Below, one piece after another: positions 10,052-18,975 of a DNA stretch of 64,000 nucleotides. The notes under the pieces were generated by a model. The model was not told where the DNA came from, searched no databases, and saw nothing but the letters and a program-made list of their open reading frames with translations. Source of the stretch: Sulfuriferula thiophila (GTDB lineage: Bacteria > Pseudomonadota > Gammaproteobacteria > Burkholderiales > Sulfuriferulaceae); assembly GCF_003864975.1 (NCBI RefSeq), contig NZ_BHGL01000007.1, forward strand, positions 134,359 through 198,358, given 5' to 3'. Position 1 is the first letter of the stretch, and the number at the start of each line of letters is the position of its first letter. The translations under genes and the position numbers were made by a program.

Positions 10052-10140
10052 TGGTGCCCGGAGCCGGAATCGAACCGGCACGCCGATCTCTCAGCGAGGG
10101 ATTTTAAGTCCCTTGTGTCTACCTATTCCACCACCCGGGC
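10052..10140 (-). tRNA. tRNA-Leu(UAA)
   Basis: 89-nt class II tRNA on the minus strand: acceptor GCCCGGG with 3' TCCGGGC, anticodon loop CTTAAAA (anticodon TAA), an extended variable arm (TCGCTGAGAGATCGGCG), T-arm GCCGG-TTCGATT-CCGGC, and encoded CCA. It is the last of three tRNAs ahead of rimP. Confidence 0.96.
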
Positions 10141-10143
10141 GGT

Positions 10144-10217
10144 TGGAGGCGGGGGTCGGAATCGAACCGGCGTCCACGGCTTTGCAGGCCGCTGCATAAC
10201 CACTCTGCCACCCCGCC
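10144..10217 (-). tRNA. tRNA-Cys(GCA)
   Basis: 74-nt tRNA on the minus strand: acceptor GGCGGGG with 3' CCCCGCC, anticodon stem-loop GGCCTGCAAAGCC (anticodon GCA), T-arm with GGTTCGATTCC, and encoded CCA. Only 3 bp separate it from tRNA-Leu, so the two are almost certainly processed from one transcript. Confidence 0.96.
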
Positions 10218-10254
10218 AATCGCTCAGCGCTACATTAACCAAAACCCAGGAACT

Positions 10255-10284
10255 AAAAAGGGAAAGCACCAAGCTTTCCCTTTT
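10255..10284. terminator. Symmetrical terminator-like hairpin between tRNA-Gly and tRNA-Cys
   Basis: AAAAGGGAAAGC (10256-10267) pairs with GCTTTCCCTTTT (10273-10284) over a 5-nt loop. T-rich DNA follows on both strands, so it can act in either direction. In the tRNA orientation it lies between tRNA-Gly and tRNA-Cys and would uncouple tRNA-Gly from the downstream genes, or serve as a processing or pausing element. Confidence 0.6.
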
Positions 10285-10325
10285 CTTTTTGGGTCTTCCC
10301 TTATTATCGGGATTTCTCCATATTC

Positions 10326-10401
10326 TGGAGCGGGAAACGAGATTCGAACTCGCGACCTATACCTTGGCAAGGTATCGCTCTACCAGCTGAGCTATTCCCG
10401 C
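10326..10401 (-). tRNA. tRNA-Gly(GCC)
   Basis: 76-nt tRNA on the minus strand: acceptor GCGGGAA with 3' TTCCCGC, D-arm AGCTCAGCTGGTAGAGC, anticodon loop TTGCCAA (anticodon GCC), T-arm GTTCGAATC and encoded CCA. First gene of the tRNA-Gly/Cys/Leu group, directly behind a near-consensus promoter. Confidence 0.97.
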
Positions 10402-10416
10402 GTTAATGAGATGCGT

Positions 10417-10444
10417 ATTCTACGGATTACGCGGCGTTTGTCAA
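10417..10444 (-). promoter_or_regulatory. Near-consensus sigma-70 promoter of the tRNA-rimP-nusA-infB operon
   Basis: Reading the minus strand: a perfect -35 TTGACA (10444-10439), a 16-bp spacer, and -10 TAGAAT (10422-10417; 5 of 6). Transcription would start about 8 bp before the tRNA-Gly 5' end. This is the strongest housekeeping promoter I see in the window. It can feed tRNA-Gly, tRNA-Cys, tRNA-Leu and, by readthrough, rimP to the NUDIX gene. Confidence 0.85.
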
Positions 10445-10459
10445 CACTTTCCTGACATA

Positions 10460-11287
10460 TCAATTAAACGGGGTAATGAAGAAACGCGACTCCAGCGCCT
10501 CTAAACCGAACATAATCAACAACTCACGCAAACGTTCCGCCGCTTTTCGGCGTGGTAAATTTTTATAAGTTGCCACTATTAATTCATTCTTCATGGAGTG
10601 TTCCCAGCCGACCAGCTCGGTTACTGTGAGTTGATAACCATGGGCTTCCAGCTGCAAACAACGCAATACGTTAGTAATATGACTGCCGAACTCACGCGTA
10701 TGGATAGGGTGTCGCCACACTTCGGCCAGCGCCCCACGCGCCAATGCCTGTGCCTTACCCTGGCGCAGAGTTGATGCCACTTCCGCCTGACAACACGGCA
10801 CCAGCACCATGAACCTGGCCTGCTTCTGCAAACCAAAACGGATAGCGTCATCCGTTGCCGTGTCACATGCATGCAATGCAGTTACCACATCTATCTTCTC
10901 TGGCAGCAACGGCGAAGCCATGGAATCTGCTACCGACAGATTGAGAAATGACATACGCTCAAAATCCAGTTGCGCGGCCAGCTCAACCGAACTCTTCACC
11001 AGCGCTTCGCGCGTTTCGATACCAAATATATGCGACGCATCATTACGCTGTTTAAAAAACAGGTCATAAAGAATGAAACCCAGATAGGACTTCCCCGCAC
11101 CGTGATCAACCAGCTGCACGTTTTCGCCCACTTCCTGCAGTAGCGGCTCTATGAACTGGTACAAGTGATACACCTGCTTTAACTTGCGCCGGCTATCCTG
11201 ATTCAATTTGCCATCCCTGGTCAGGATATGCAAAGCCTTGAGCAACTCTATGGATTGGCCGGGTTTAATTTCAGGAATCGCAAACAT
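10460..11287 (-). CDS. Class I SAM-dependent methyltransferase, substrate unknown
   Basis: 275-aa Rossmann-fold methyltransferase. The SAM-binding motif I is LVDHGAGKSYLGF (about 59-71), an acidic end-of-strand residue follows in IFGIETR, and the motif IV-like segment is VTALHACDTATDDAI, followed by VLVPCCQAEVAS. The HAC-D-T-A-T-D and VPCCQ elements recall the METTL25/RRNAD1-like methyltransferase group (Methyltransf_32), suggesting an RNA or ribosome-related target, but that is inference. The gene is monocistronic on the minus strand and its stop lies about 15 bp from the tRNA-Gly promoter, so it probably shares transcription with that region. Confidence 0.85.
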   Translation of the reverse strand: MFAIPEIKPGQSIELLKALHILTRDGKLNQDSRRKLKQVYHLYQFIEPLLQEVGENVQLVDHGAGKSYLGFILYDLFFKQRNDASHIFGIETREALVKSSVELAAQLDFERMSFLNLSVADSMASPLLPEKIDVVTALHACDTATDDAIRFGLQKQARFMVLVPCCQAEVASTLRQGKAQALARGALAEVWRHPIHTREFGSHITNVLRCLQLEAHGYQLTVTELVGWEHSMKNELIVATYKNLPRRKAAERLRELLIMFGLEALESRFFITPFN

Positions 11288-11405
11288 CTCTATACTTTCT
11301 TATCAGCAGCAAATAGAACGCATTGTAACCGTACTGGGCAATGCCACCATCACGCGACAGTTTAATAGGTTAAAATAGCGGCTTTTAATGCTAAGGCAAA
11401 ATCTC

Positions 11406-11762
11406 ATGGATACGCTGTTTTTGCGTGATTTCAGACTGCAAATGATTATCGGTATTTACGAGTGGGAGCGCAAAGTGCCGCAAACCGTGCAGCTCGACCT
11501 GGAAATCGGTTTGCCGCACAGCCGCGCCTGCCAGACCGATGATGTGGCTGACTCGATTAACTATGCTGATGTTGCCCAGCGTATCCGCGACACCATTGCC
11601 CAGCGCGACTTCAATCTGGTAGAAGCGCTGGCCGAACATGTCGCGCAAGTGGTGCTAACTGAATTCGGCTCGCCCTGGATCAAAGTCTGCGTCACCAAGC
11701 TCGCTGTCGTCCGCGGCATCAAACAACTGGGTATCTGCATCGAACGCGGCCAAAAAACTTGA
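11406..11762 (+). CDS. folB: Dihydroneopterin aldolase
   Basis: Folate pathway enzyme cleaving 7,8-dihydroneopterin to 6-hydroxymethyl-dihydropterin. About 118 aa from the ATG at 11406, which has AAGG about 9 bases upstream; the frame is open from 11388 but that ATG lacks a ribosome site. Family motifs: MDTLFLRDFRL, IGIYEWERKVPQTVQLDL and INYADVAQRI; the catalytic glutamate lies in LVEALAEHVA and the conserved lysine in VCVTKLAVVRG. The stop overlaps the TTG start of the downstream permease. Confidence 0.95.
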   Translation: MDTLFLRDFRLQMIIGIYEWERKVPQTVQLDLEIGLPHSRACQTDDVADSINYADVAQRIRDTIAQRDFNLVEALAEHVAQVVLTEFGSPWIKVCVTKLAVVRGIKQLGICIERGQKT

Positions 11763-12496
11763 GCCCGGAGCTGATCGCCCTTTCCATCGGCATCCTGCTG
11801 GCCGCTTATTTCATCCGCGGCATATCCGGGTTTGGTTCCGGCCTGGTCGCCATTCCACTACTGGCGTTATGGCTGCCACTCACGTTTGTCGTACCGTTAA
11901 TGCTGCTGCTGGATTTTTCCGCCTCGATTTTACTCAGCGGTGTGAATTTACGTCAGGTTAATTGGCGCGAAATCCGCACCCTGATTCCGCTCAGCGTGAT
12001 TGGCATACTACTCGGCACGCATTTATTAACGAGCCTGCCGATGCAGCCGATGCTTATTACGCTGTCGGTATTTGTGGCTATTTTCGGTGTGCGTTCCCTA
12101 CTCAACCTGCACGGCGACAAAGCTATTTCACGCTGGTGGGCAATTCCAGCCGGCTTAAGCGGCGGCACAGTTGGCGCATTATTCGGTACCGGCGGGCCAC
12201 CTTACATTATTTACCTGGGGCATCGCATCAGCGACAAAACCGCATTGCGCGCCACTTTTTCCGGGTTAGTACTCATCGAAGGCTCGTTGCGCATCAGCAG
12301 TTTTGCATACGCAGGCCTGTTCTCCGACACCCGCCTGCTGTGGTCATATCTGGCCGCCATGCCTGTGGTCGCCCTTGGCCTGACATTAGGGCATCGCGCT
12401 CACGTCGGCCTCAGCCGTGAACAGATGATGCGTATGATCGGCCTGTTATTGATGGGCAGCAGCGTCAGCCTGATGGTCAAGGCCTTTGCCCTATAG
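11759..12496 (+). CDS. TauE/SafE-type membrane permease
   Basis: Polytopic membrane protein, 245 aa, about eight hydrophobic segments. The N-terminal RGISGFGSGLVAIPLL and central SGGTVGALFGTGGPPYIIYL repeats are the two halves of the TauE/SafE (sulfite/sulfonate exporter) fold. The substrate is not readable; sulfur oxyanions are known for some members. The start is TTG at 11759, whose last two bases form part of the folB stop (TTGA), and no ATG lies near, so expression should depend on folB translation. It ends 6 bp before the convergent xerD. Confidence 0.88.
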   Translation: MSPELIALSIGILLAAYFIRGISGFGSGLVAIPLLALWLPLTFVVPLMLLLDFSASILLSGVNLRQVNWREIRTLIPLSVIGILLGTHLLTSLPMQPMLITLSVFVAIFGVRSLLNLHGDKAISRWWAIPAGLSGGTVGALFGTGGPPYIIYLGHRISDKTALRATFSGLVLIEGSLRISSFAYAGLFSDTRLLWSYLAAMPVVALGLTLGHRAHVGLSREQMMRMIGLLLMGSSVSLMVKAFAL

Positions 12497-12501
12497 CACA
12501 T

Positions 12502-13392
12502 TCATCCTCGCGGATGATGTTTTGCGTGTAGCTGTTTCAAACGTTCACGCGCAACGTGAGTATAGATTTGCGTAGTGGCAATATCGGCATGCCCCAGCAA
12601 CAACTGCACCACCCGCAAATCCGCACCGTGATTCAGCAAATGCGTGGCAAAAGCATGACGCAACACATGTGGTGACGGCAACTTCAACAATCCCACCTGG
12701 CGCGCGCGGCGTTTGATCAGATACCAGAACGCCTGCCGCGTCATCGCCTCACCGCGATTCGTCACAAACAGCGCATCACTTACCCGTCCATGCAGCAACT
12801 GTGGCCGGCCCAGTTGCACATACTGCAACAGCGCATCTACCGCCACCTCCCCCAAGGGCACCAGCCGCTCCTTGCTACCCTTGCCCATCACCTGCACCAC
12901 GCCCATATCGCTATTCACGCTACGCAGATGCAGGCCAACCAGCTCCGACACACGCAAACCACTGGCATACAGGATTTCCAGCATCGCCCGGTCACGCAGC
13001 GCCAGCGGCTCGTCGCCGGCCGGAGCAGCAAGCAACGCCTCCACTTCGGCTTCGCTCATGGATTTGGGCAAACTGCGCGGCAACTTAGGGGAATCAATTT
13101 TCAAGGTAGGATCTTGTGCAATACGCCCGTCACGCAATGCCAGCCGGTAAAAGCGTTTATAGGCTGACAACTGGCGTGCGGTACTGCGCGGACTGGTATG
13201 GCGCGCATAACGGTAATGCAGATAGCTTTCCAGATCGGCCTGCGTGACCTCGATCAAGGCTTTATCCCCAAGCCAGTCCGCCAATTGCAGCAGATCGCGC
13301 CGATAACTCTGCAAGGTATTGGACGCCAGTCCATCCTCCAGCCAGATCAGGTCGCAAAAACCATCTATTGCCCGCTGTGAATCAGGGTTCAT
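12502..13392 (-). CDS. xerD: Tyrosine recombinase XerD
   Basis: Chromosome dimer resolution recombinase acting with XerC at dif under FtsK control. 296 aa, normal. SAM-like core-binding domain 1-~95, catalytic domain ~105-296 with Arg147 (ASGLRVSEL), Lys171 (MGKGSKERLVPL), His242 and Arg245 (HVLRHAFATHLL), His268 (LLGHADI) and Tyr277 (TQIYTHV), all intact. It is read after ogt with a 4-base overlap. XerD rather than XerC is favoured by overall motif wording, not by a search. Confidence 0.93.
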   Translation of the reverse strand: MNPDSQRAIDGFCDLIWLEDGLASNTLQSYRRDLLQLADWLGDKALIEVTQADLESYLHYRYARHTSPRSTARQLSAYKRFYRLALRDGRIAQDPTLKIDSPKLPRSLPKSMSEAEVEALLAAPAGDEPLALRDRAMLEILYASGLRVSELVGLHLRSVNSDMGVVQVMGKGSKERLVPLGEVAVDALLQYVQLGRPQLLHGRVSDALFVTNRGEAMTRQAFWYLIKRRARQVGLLKLPSPHVLRHAFATHLLNHGADLRVVQLLLGHADIATTQIYTHVARERLKQLHAKHHPRG

Positions 13393-13874
13393 AACGCTGA
13401 CTCGTGTTGTAACAACCAGTCTTTATACGATAACGCCGCACTATCCAGCCGGTGCATGAATCCGCCGCGATTCGTTTTACCCACAACCCGGTGACAAGGA
13501 ATCAAAATGGGCAACGGATTAGCACCACATGCCTGACCGACCGCGCGCGGACTGGAGCCAATCAGCCGGGCAATATCGCCATAAGTACGCGTCTGCCCTG
13601 GCGGAATAGCCAGCAACGCCTGCCATACCCGCAACTGATGTGCGCTACCCTGATACGACAACGGCAAATCGAATCCCTGTGTCGGGTCGCGCCAGTATTC
13701 TGCTAACGCCACACTCAGTTGCTGCACCGGTACATCTGCAGCGCTGAGCAAAGCATAATCCAGCGGCAGGAAATCAATACGCTGCACTGCTTGCGCATCC
13801 GCCATCACCCCCAGATGCGCAAAAGGCGCAGCAATGACCGCCGTATAATTTAACTTAGCGGGCGCCGAGCGCAT
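13389..13874 (-). CDS. ogt: Methylated-DNA-[protein]-cysteine S-methyltransferase
   Basis: Suicide DNA repair protein that removes O6-alkyl groups from guanine. 161 aa with the acceptor Cys127 in ILIPCHRVVG, the helix-turn-helix with the arginine finger (GSSPRAVGQACG) and the ATPase-like N-terminal fold from residue 10. The start at 13874 is preferred over the internal ATG at 13805 because the conserved fold begins before the latter. It overlaps the upstream TPR gene by 20 bases and xerD downstream by 4. Confidence 0.93.
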   Translation of the reverse strand: MRSAPAKLNYTAVIAAPFAHLGVMADAQAVQRIDFLPLDYALLSAADVPVQQLSVALAEYWRDPTQGFDLPLSYQGSAHQLRVWQALLAIPPGQTRTYGDIARLIGSSPRAVGQACGANPLPILIPCHRVVGKTNRGGFMHRLDSAALSYKDWLLQHESAL

Positions 13875-15531
13875 AGCTTGCGGCTGCTTGTTGCGCAGCG
13901 TCCGTACTGGTCTTCAATACTAGTTCATACTGCTGTCCGGCATCACCATGCAACCCCGCCTTATCCAGACTGGCCGCCGCATCCAGCCGAGCCTGCCAGG
14001 CGAAACCATCAGCCTGCGGCAATTGCGTCGCAGCTTGCAAATACCATTGCGCCGCCTGCGTCCATTGCTGCTCGGCATCCGCCAACTGCGCCAGGCGATG
14101 CAACACCACGCGGCGCTGCTCTGGCGCCACTACCGGCAACAGCCGCAGCAGCAAATCTCGCGCCGGCACTACCATCGACGGTTGTTGCGACAAACGTTGC
14201 ACCACGGCCAGCATCTGCCAACCGGCAGCTAACCCTGCCACAGATTCGTGGTCCAGCCAGGCTGACACAACACGGCTAGCAGCTGGCCAATCCTGTTGTC
14301 GCGTAAATAGCAGCGCGCGGCGCACTTGCCAGTTTGCCCCATTCACCCCGTCAGGCAGCGTAGCTAAGTCACGCCACAAATCGGCCGCCAACTTATATTC
14401 CTTAGCATCCAGCGCTAACGCTCCCAAGCGGTAGCGTACTGTCGAATTAAAGGCTGAAGCTGGCAAACCCGGCCACGCAGATACGAATAAACGTAATGCT
14501 GCGCGATCGAGATGCTGGGCCAACAATTGTTCAAGCAGTTGCTGCTGTGCGGCACTACGCAATTCAGGATCTTTAGCGTCGCGTGCCAAATAGGCCCAGA
14601 TAGCCCGTGCCATAACCGGGTCAGCAGCCGCTGACTCACGCGCCAGATCTGCCCAGCCGGCATCCGAACCAAACAACAGCAGCCGCACATTGCCAAAACT
14701 CTGGGTCAGGCCACGGTAAGATTTCCACAATGCCGCCGTATCTGCGGCATCAGATTCATTCGCCTGATTCAGCAAACGCTCGCTGATTTGTATCTGTAAC
14801 TCAGGCGCATTCATTTGCGCAGCCAGCTTACGCGCCACCAATAACATCGGCGCACTCACATCAGCGTTGAGCACCGTTTGTAAATGCTGCCTGACTTCAG
14901 CATCCGATAGCTGCGTGCCATGCGCATCAATCAATGCCGCCAGAGGGTCAGCCGCAGATAATTGCACCCGCGCCCAGCTCACGTCCGACTCTCGCCCGGC
15001 TTGCAACACCGCCAGCGCATAATCATGCAGCAAGGCCTTGTCTACCCCGAATTCCTGTTGAAAGCGCAACATTACGCTGGACGCCTCGACATCCGGTTGT
15101 GGCAGCAAATGGCTTTGCACGACCAGCACCCGCAGCTCACGGTACTCCGCCTTGTCGCTGGGCAATACCCATAACAGCTGAGCCAGATAACCGCGCGCCA
15201 GAATGCCATCTCCTTTGCCTATGGCTGCCCGCGCAGCCTGCAATGCAGCCATATGCTTCACATCTTCCGGCGCGTCTGCTGGCAGAGCCGCCGCGCGCTT
15301 GAGCACCTCATCGGGCTGGCCGGTTTTGGCCAATAACCGCCACTGCCAGCGCAGCCAGTCCGCACGTGCATCCTGACTGGCTCGCTCAACCCCCTGATCC
15401 AGCCGCTGCAACGCCAATTGCGGCGCATCAGCCTCAGCCAGTTGTTTGACCTCATCCAAGCCATCCGCCAGCACTGCATTCTGGCTAGCGAACAGCAAGC
15501 CAAATCCGATTAAAAAATTAGATAGTTTCAT
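13855..15531 (-). CDS. Periplasmic TPR-like repeat protein
   Basis: 558 aa with a Sec signal peptide (MKLSNFLIGFGLLFASQ, likely cleaved after the LAD/AVLADG region near residue 22). The rest is Ala/Leu-rich helical repeats that read as TPR-like pairs, such as AADLWRDLATLPDG and WTQAAQWYLQAATQLP. It probably acts as a periplasmic protein-protein scaffold; no enzymatic motif is visible. It is divergent from proA with only 45 bp between the two starts, and is the first gene of a TPR-ogt-xerD run joined by overlaps. Confidence 0.85.
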   Translation of the reverse strand: MKLSNFLIGFGLLFASQNAVLADGLDEVKQLAEADAPQLALQRLDQGVERASQDARADWLRWQWRLLAKTGQPDEVLKRAAALPADAPEDVKHMAALQAARAAIGKGDGILARGYLAQLLWVLPSDKAEYRELRVLVVQSHLLPQPDVEASSVMLRFQQEFGVDKALLHDYALAVLQAGRESDVSWARVQLSAADPLAALIDAHGTQLSDAEVRQHLQTVLNADVSAPMLLVARKLAAQMNAPELQIQISERLLNQANESDAADTAALWKSYRGLTQSFGNVRLLLFGSDAGWADLARESAAADPVMARAIWAYLARDAKDPELRSAAQQQLLEQLLAQHLDRAALRLFVSAWPGLPASAFNSTVRYRLGALALDAKEYKLAADLWRDLATLPDGVNGANWQVRRALLFTRQQDWPAASRVVSAWLDHESVAGLAAGWQMLAVVQRLSQQPSMVVPARDLLLRLLPVVAPEQRRVVLHRLAQLADAEQQWTQAAQWYLQAATQLPQADGFAWQARLDAAASLDKAGLHGDAGQQYELVLKTSTDAAQQAAASYALGAR

Positions 15532-15576
15532 TTTTGAGTTAAAATTAAGTTTTAGTTTTCAACGCAATGGTTAGAG

Positions 15577-16833
15577 ATGGACATTAAAACCTATATGCAC
15601 CAAGTAGGGCAAGCCGCACGCGCCGCTTCACGCGCTGTCGCCCGCGCTGACAGCCAGGCCAAAAATCATGCGCTGCTGGTAATTGCCGATGCTATCGAAC
15701 GCGACAGCGCCATTTTACAGGCCGCCAATGATCAGGATATGGCGGCCGCGAAAGCTAACGGTCTGGATGCAGCCCTGCTGGATCGACTGGCACTGAATGC
15801 CAAATCCATCGCCGGCATGGCTGAAGGCTTGCGCCAAATTGTCGCCTTGCCTGACCCCGTTGGCGAAATCACTGACCTCAAGTATCGCCCATCCGGGATC
15901 CAGGTGGGGAAAATGCGCGTACCGCTAGGTGTGATCGGCATTATTTATGAAGCGCGCCCGAACGTTACCGCGGACGCCGCCGGTTTGTGCCTGAAATCCG
16001 GCAATGCAGCAATATTACGCGGCGGCTCCGAAGCCCTGCACAGCAATCAGGCCATAGCCGCGTGCGTGCGCGAAGGTCTGGCTGCTGCCGGTTTACCGGA
16101 GAGTGCAGTACAAGTCATCAACACCACTGACCGTGCTGCTGTCGCCGAACTGATTACCATGCGTGAATTCGTCGACGTCATCGTGCCGCGCGGTGGCAAA
16201 GGTTTGATTGAGCGGCTGATGAATGACGCCCGCATTCCGGTCATCAAGCATCTGCATGGCGTATGCCACGTGTACATTGACGATCAGGCTGACCTGACCA
16301 AGGCTGTGCGCATCGCGGACAATGCCAAGACCAGCCGCTACGGCACCTGCAATACCACAGAGACCCTGCTGGTAGCACAGGCTGTTGCTGCGCAGGTATT
16401 GCCTGAGATTGCTGCCATCTATATCGCCAAAGGCGTAGAAATGCGCGGCTGCGCCATCACCCAGAGCCTGCTGAGCGGCATTAACCCTGCCACTGACGAA
16501 GACTGGTTTACCGAGTATCTGGCACCGATTATTGCCATCCGCGTAGTGGATGATATGGATGCAGCGATTACCCACATCAATCACTATGGTTCACAGCACA
16601 CCGATGCCATCGTCACTGAAAATTACACACGTGCCCGCCGTTTCCTGCGCGAAGTAGACTCCAGCAGTGTGATGGTGAACGCTTCCACCCGCTTTGCCGA
16701 TGGCTTTGAATATGGCCTGGGTGCTGAAATCGGCATTTCTACCGACAAAATTCATGCCCGCGGCCCGGTTGGCCTGGAGGGCCTGACTTCGCAAAAATGG
16801 GTAGTGCTTGGTGACGGACACGTACGTGGTTGA
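15577..16833 (+). CDS. proA: Gamma-glutamyl phosphate reductase
   Basis: Second enzyme of proline synthesis, reducing gamma-glutamyl phosphate to the semialdehyde with NADPH. 418 aa. Aldehyde-dehydrogenase-like fold with [32 protein letters not shown], the catalytic cysteine region [15 protein letters not shown], and [19 protein letters not shown] near the end. It leads proA-nadD-rsfS-rlmH-maf-rng, a common betaproteobacterial order. The last step of the pathway, proC, is also in this window (24827-25633). Confidence 0.98.
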   Translation: MDIKTYMHQVGQAARAASRAVARADSQAKNHALLVIADAIERDSAILQAANDQDMAAAKANGLDAALLDRLALNAKSIAGMAEGLRQIVALPDPVGEITDLKYRPSGIQVGKMRVPLGVIGIIYEARPNVTADAAGLCLKSGNAAILRGGSEALHSNQAIAACVREGLAAAGLPESAVQVINTTDRAAVAELITMREFVDVIVPRGGKGLIERLMNDARIPVIKHLHGVCHVYIDDQADLTKAVRIADNAKTSRYGTCNTTETLLVAQAVAAQVLPEIAAIYIAKGVEMRGCAITQSLLSGINPATDEDWFTEYLAPIIAIRVVDDMDAAITHINHYGSQHTDAIVTENYTRARRFLREVDSSSVMVNASTRFADGFEYGLGAEIGISTDKIHARGPVGLEGLTSQKWVVLGDGHVRG

Positions 16834-17503
16834 TCCGCGTACGTTGAAGCCCATAGGCATATTCGGCGGCACATTCGACCCTATCCATTTCGGGCATTTG
16901 CGCCTGGCGGAAGAAATGGCAGAATCACTGGCGCTGGACCATGTGCGTTTCATTCCGGCCGGCACGCCGCCGCACCGCAGCCGGCCACGCACTGACGCAC
17001 CCCACCGGCTGGCAATGGTGAAAATCGCCACGGCGAACAACCCGCGCTTTGTCGTCGATCAGCGCGAGGTGGAATTGCCGCATCTATCCTATACGGTAGA
17101 TACCCTGCATTCACTGCGCAGCGAACTGGGTGACGACCAACCGCTATGCTTATTATTAGGTGCCGATGCATTTCTCGGCCTGTCGAGCTGGCATGAATGG
17201 CAGGCATTATTTAAGCTGGCGCATATCACTATTGCCCATCGCCCGGGTTTTCCGCAGAGCACGTGGAAAGATGCCATGCCCGACACCTTGCGCGATGAAA
17301 TCGAAACGCGCATGGCTAATCCGGAAGATCTGGCAACCTGCGCGGCAGGATTGATCGTAACCCGTCCAATCACCGCATTGGATATTTCCGCCACGCATAT
17401 TCGTGATACCTTACGCGCTGGGCGTAACCCACGTTATTTACTCCCCGATGCAGTGCTTGATTATATTCACGCCCATCAACTTTACTTACCGGAAACCGCA
17501 TGA
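16808..17503 (+). CDS. nadD: Nicotinate-nucleotide adenylyltransferase
   Basis: Joins nicotinate mononucleotide to ATP in NAD synthesis. Motifs: nucleotidyltransferase [14 protein letters not shown] near the start, [13 protein letters not shown] in the middle, and DISATHIRD (the ISSTxIR motif) near the C-terminus. The start is uncertain: no ATG exists in the right place. Candidates are TTG 16808, GTG 16811, GTG 16826 and TTG 16843, all overlapping or abutting the 3' end of proA. The longest reading is reported here. It overlaps rsfS by 4 bases. Confidence 0.95.
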   Translation: MVTDTYVVDPRTLKPIGIFGGTFDPIHFGHLRLAEEMAESLALDHVRFIPAGTPPHRSRPRTDAPHRLAMVKIATANNPRFVVDQREVELPHLSYTVDTLHSLRSELGDDQPLCLLLGADAFLGLSSWHEWQALFKLAHITIAHRPGFPQSTWKDAMPDTLRDEIETRMANPEDLATCAAGLIVTRPITALDISATHIRDTLRAGRNPRYLLPDAVLDYIHAHQLYLPETA

Positions 17504-17856
17504 ATACAGACCAAATTACCGCCGCCGTTGTTGCCGCCATTGAAGACATTAAAGGTGCGGACATTACCGTACTGGACGTCTCCGCCCAAAGTTCACTGTT
17601 CGAACGCATGGTGATTGCCAGCGCTGACTCCACCCGTCAGACCAAAGCCATTGCGCACAATGTGCAGGAAAAACTCAAAGAACTGGGCGTGCCTGACCAG
17701 GGTATCGAAGGCCTGACTTCCGGCGAATGGGTCTTGCTCGACCTGGGCAGTGTCATTGTCCATGTCATGCAGCCTGCAGTACGCCAGTATTACAATCTGG
17801 AAGCATTATGGAGTGCAGCCGCTGACCAGCGCAGCCGCCGCCAAGGCGAAGCCTGA
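17500..17856 (+). CDS. rsfS: Ribosomal silencing factor RsfS
   Basis: Binds uL14 on the 50S subunit and blocks subunit joining in starvation. 118 aa, usual size. Recognised by DIKGADITVLDVSAQSSL, the STRQTKAIAHNVQEKL helix, and GEWVLLDLGSVIVHVM. The start ATG overlaps the nadD stop (ATGA). The nadD-rsfS-rlmH order is highly conserved in bacteria. Confidence 0.98.
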   Translation: MNTDQITAAVVAAIEDIKGADITVLDVSAQSSLFERMVIASADSTRQTKAIAHNVQEKLKELGVPDQGIEGLTSGEWVLLDLGSVIVHVMQPAVRQYYNLEALWSAAADQRSRRQGEA

Positions 17857-17874
17857 TACACGCCCAATATTGCC

Positions 17875-18345
17875 ATGAAACTGCACATTATCGCGGTGGG
17901 GCAAAAAATGCCGGACTGGATCAGCGCCGGTTTTGATGAGTACGCCAAACGCATGCCCAGAGAAACCAGCATTAATCTGATAGAGCTGAAACCGGAAAAG
18001 CGCGCCAGCGGCAAGACCGGCGAGCAGATCAAAACCGCTGAACGTGACCGCATCCTCGCTGCCATCCCGCGGGACAGCACGGTGTGGGCGCTGGATGAAC
18101 GCGGCGAACAGCTTACCACCCTTGCACTGGCCACGCACTTGCGCGAATGGCAAGGCGCCGGACGCGACACCTGTTTCATTATTGGTGGGGCAGACGGCTT
18201 GCATGATGATGTAAAAGTGCGCGGCGACAAGCTATTTTCCCTGTCCCGCCTCACCCTCCCGCATGGCATGGTACGCGTACTGCTCGCAGAGCAGCTGTAC
18301 CGGGCCTGGAGCGTTACTCAGAACCATCCTTACCATCGTGAATAA
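17875..18345 (+). CDS. rlmH: 23S rRNA pseudouridine-1915 N3-methyltransferase RlmH
   Basis: SPOUT-family methyltransferase modifying pseudouridine 1915 in 23S rRNA helix 69. 156 aa. Motifs: [16 protein letters not shown] start, [13 protein letters not shown], the knot segment [14 protein letters not shown], and [18 protein letters not shown] followed by NHPYHRE at the C-terminus. It overlaps the maf start by 8 bases. Confidence 0.98.
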   Translation: MKLHIIAVGQKMPDWISAGFDEYAKRMPRETSINLIELKPEKRASGKTGEQIKTAERDRILAAIPRDSTVWALDERGEQLTTLALATHLREWQGAGRDTCFIIGGADGLHDDVKVRGDKLFSLSRLTLPHGMVRVLLAEQLYRAWSVTQNHPYHRE

Positions 18346-18958
18346 TTTCCCCAACCGTATCTATCTAGCCTCCCGTTCACCCCGTCGCCGCGAATTGCTC
18401 ACGCAAATGGGTGTGCATTTTGACGTGCTGTTATTGCGCGAAACTGTCGGACGCACTGACGTCGATGAAACGCCAATGGCAAACGAACTACCGCATGACT
18501 ATGTCGCACGCATTGCCCTGGCCAAGGCCGATATCGGCTGGCAACGGGTATGCCAGCGCAGTATCATGCGCCACCCGGTACTGGGTGCGGATACCACGGT
18601 CACGCTGGATAATGAAATCCTCGGCAAACCTGGCAACGTTGAAACAGCCATTGCCATGCTGAGCAAGCTTTCCGGCCGCACACATCAGGTCATGACCTCT
18701 GTTGCACTGGCTTTTCAAGGCCATATCCACCAGCTCACCAGCGTTTCCGAAGTAACGTTCAAGCATCTGTCCAGCCGCGAAATCGAACAGTATGCCGCCA
18801 GTGGCGAGCCCCTGGACAAAGCCGGTAGCTATGCCATACAAGGGCGCGGCGCTATTTTCATCCGCCATCTCGCCGGCAGTTATTCCGGCGTCATGGGTTT
18901 ACCCGTATTTGAAACAGCTGAACTGTTGCAACGTTATAATCCAACCTCAACCGCATAA
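18338..18958 (+). CDS. maf: Maf-family nucleotide pyrophosphatase (YhdE-like)
   Basis: Hydrolyses non-canonical or excess nucleoside triphosphates to monophosphates. From the GTG at 18338 the protein is about 206 aa and begins with the family's [14 protein letters not shown]; the open frame extends upstream inside rlmH but that part has no family match. Other motifs: [16 protein letters not shown] and [15 protein letters not shown] with the conserved catalytic aspartate and glutamine region. The KAGSYAIQG wording favours the dTTP/UTP-type subgroup. It is coupled to rlmH by overlap. Confidence 0.93.
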   Translation: MNNFPNRIYLASRSPRRRELLTQMGVHFDVLLLRETVGRTDVDETPMANELPHDYVARIALAKADIGWQRVCQRSIMRHPVLGADTTVTLDNEILGKPGNVETAIAMLSKLSGRTHQVMTSVALAFQGHIHQLTSVSEVTFKHLSSREIEQYAASGEPLDKAGSYAIQGRGAIFIRHLAGSYSGVMGLPVFETAELLQRYNPTSTA

Positions 18959-18975
18959 TCGAGCCCAACTCCATC

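Noticed and set aside
12502-12524. Terminator of the permease gene over the xerD stop
   Set aside because: TCATCC-TCGC-GGATGA followed by TGTTTT is short (6 bp) and lies inside the xerD coding end; it may be coincidence.
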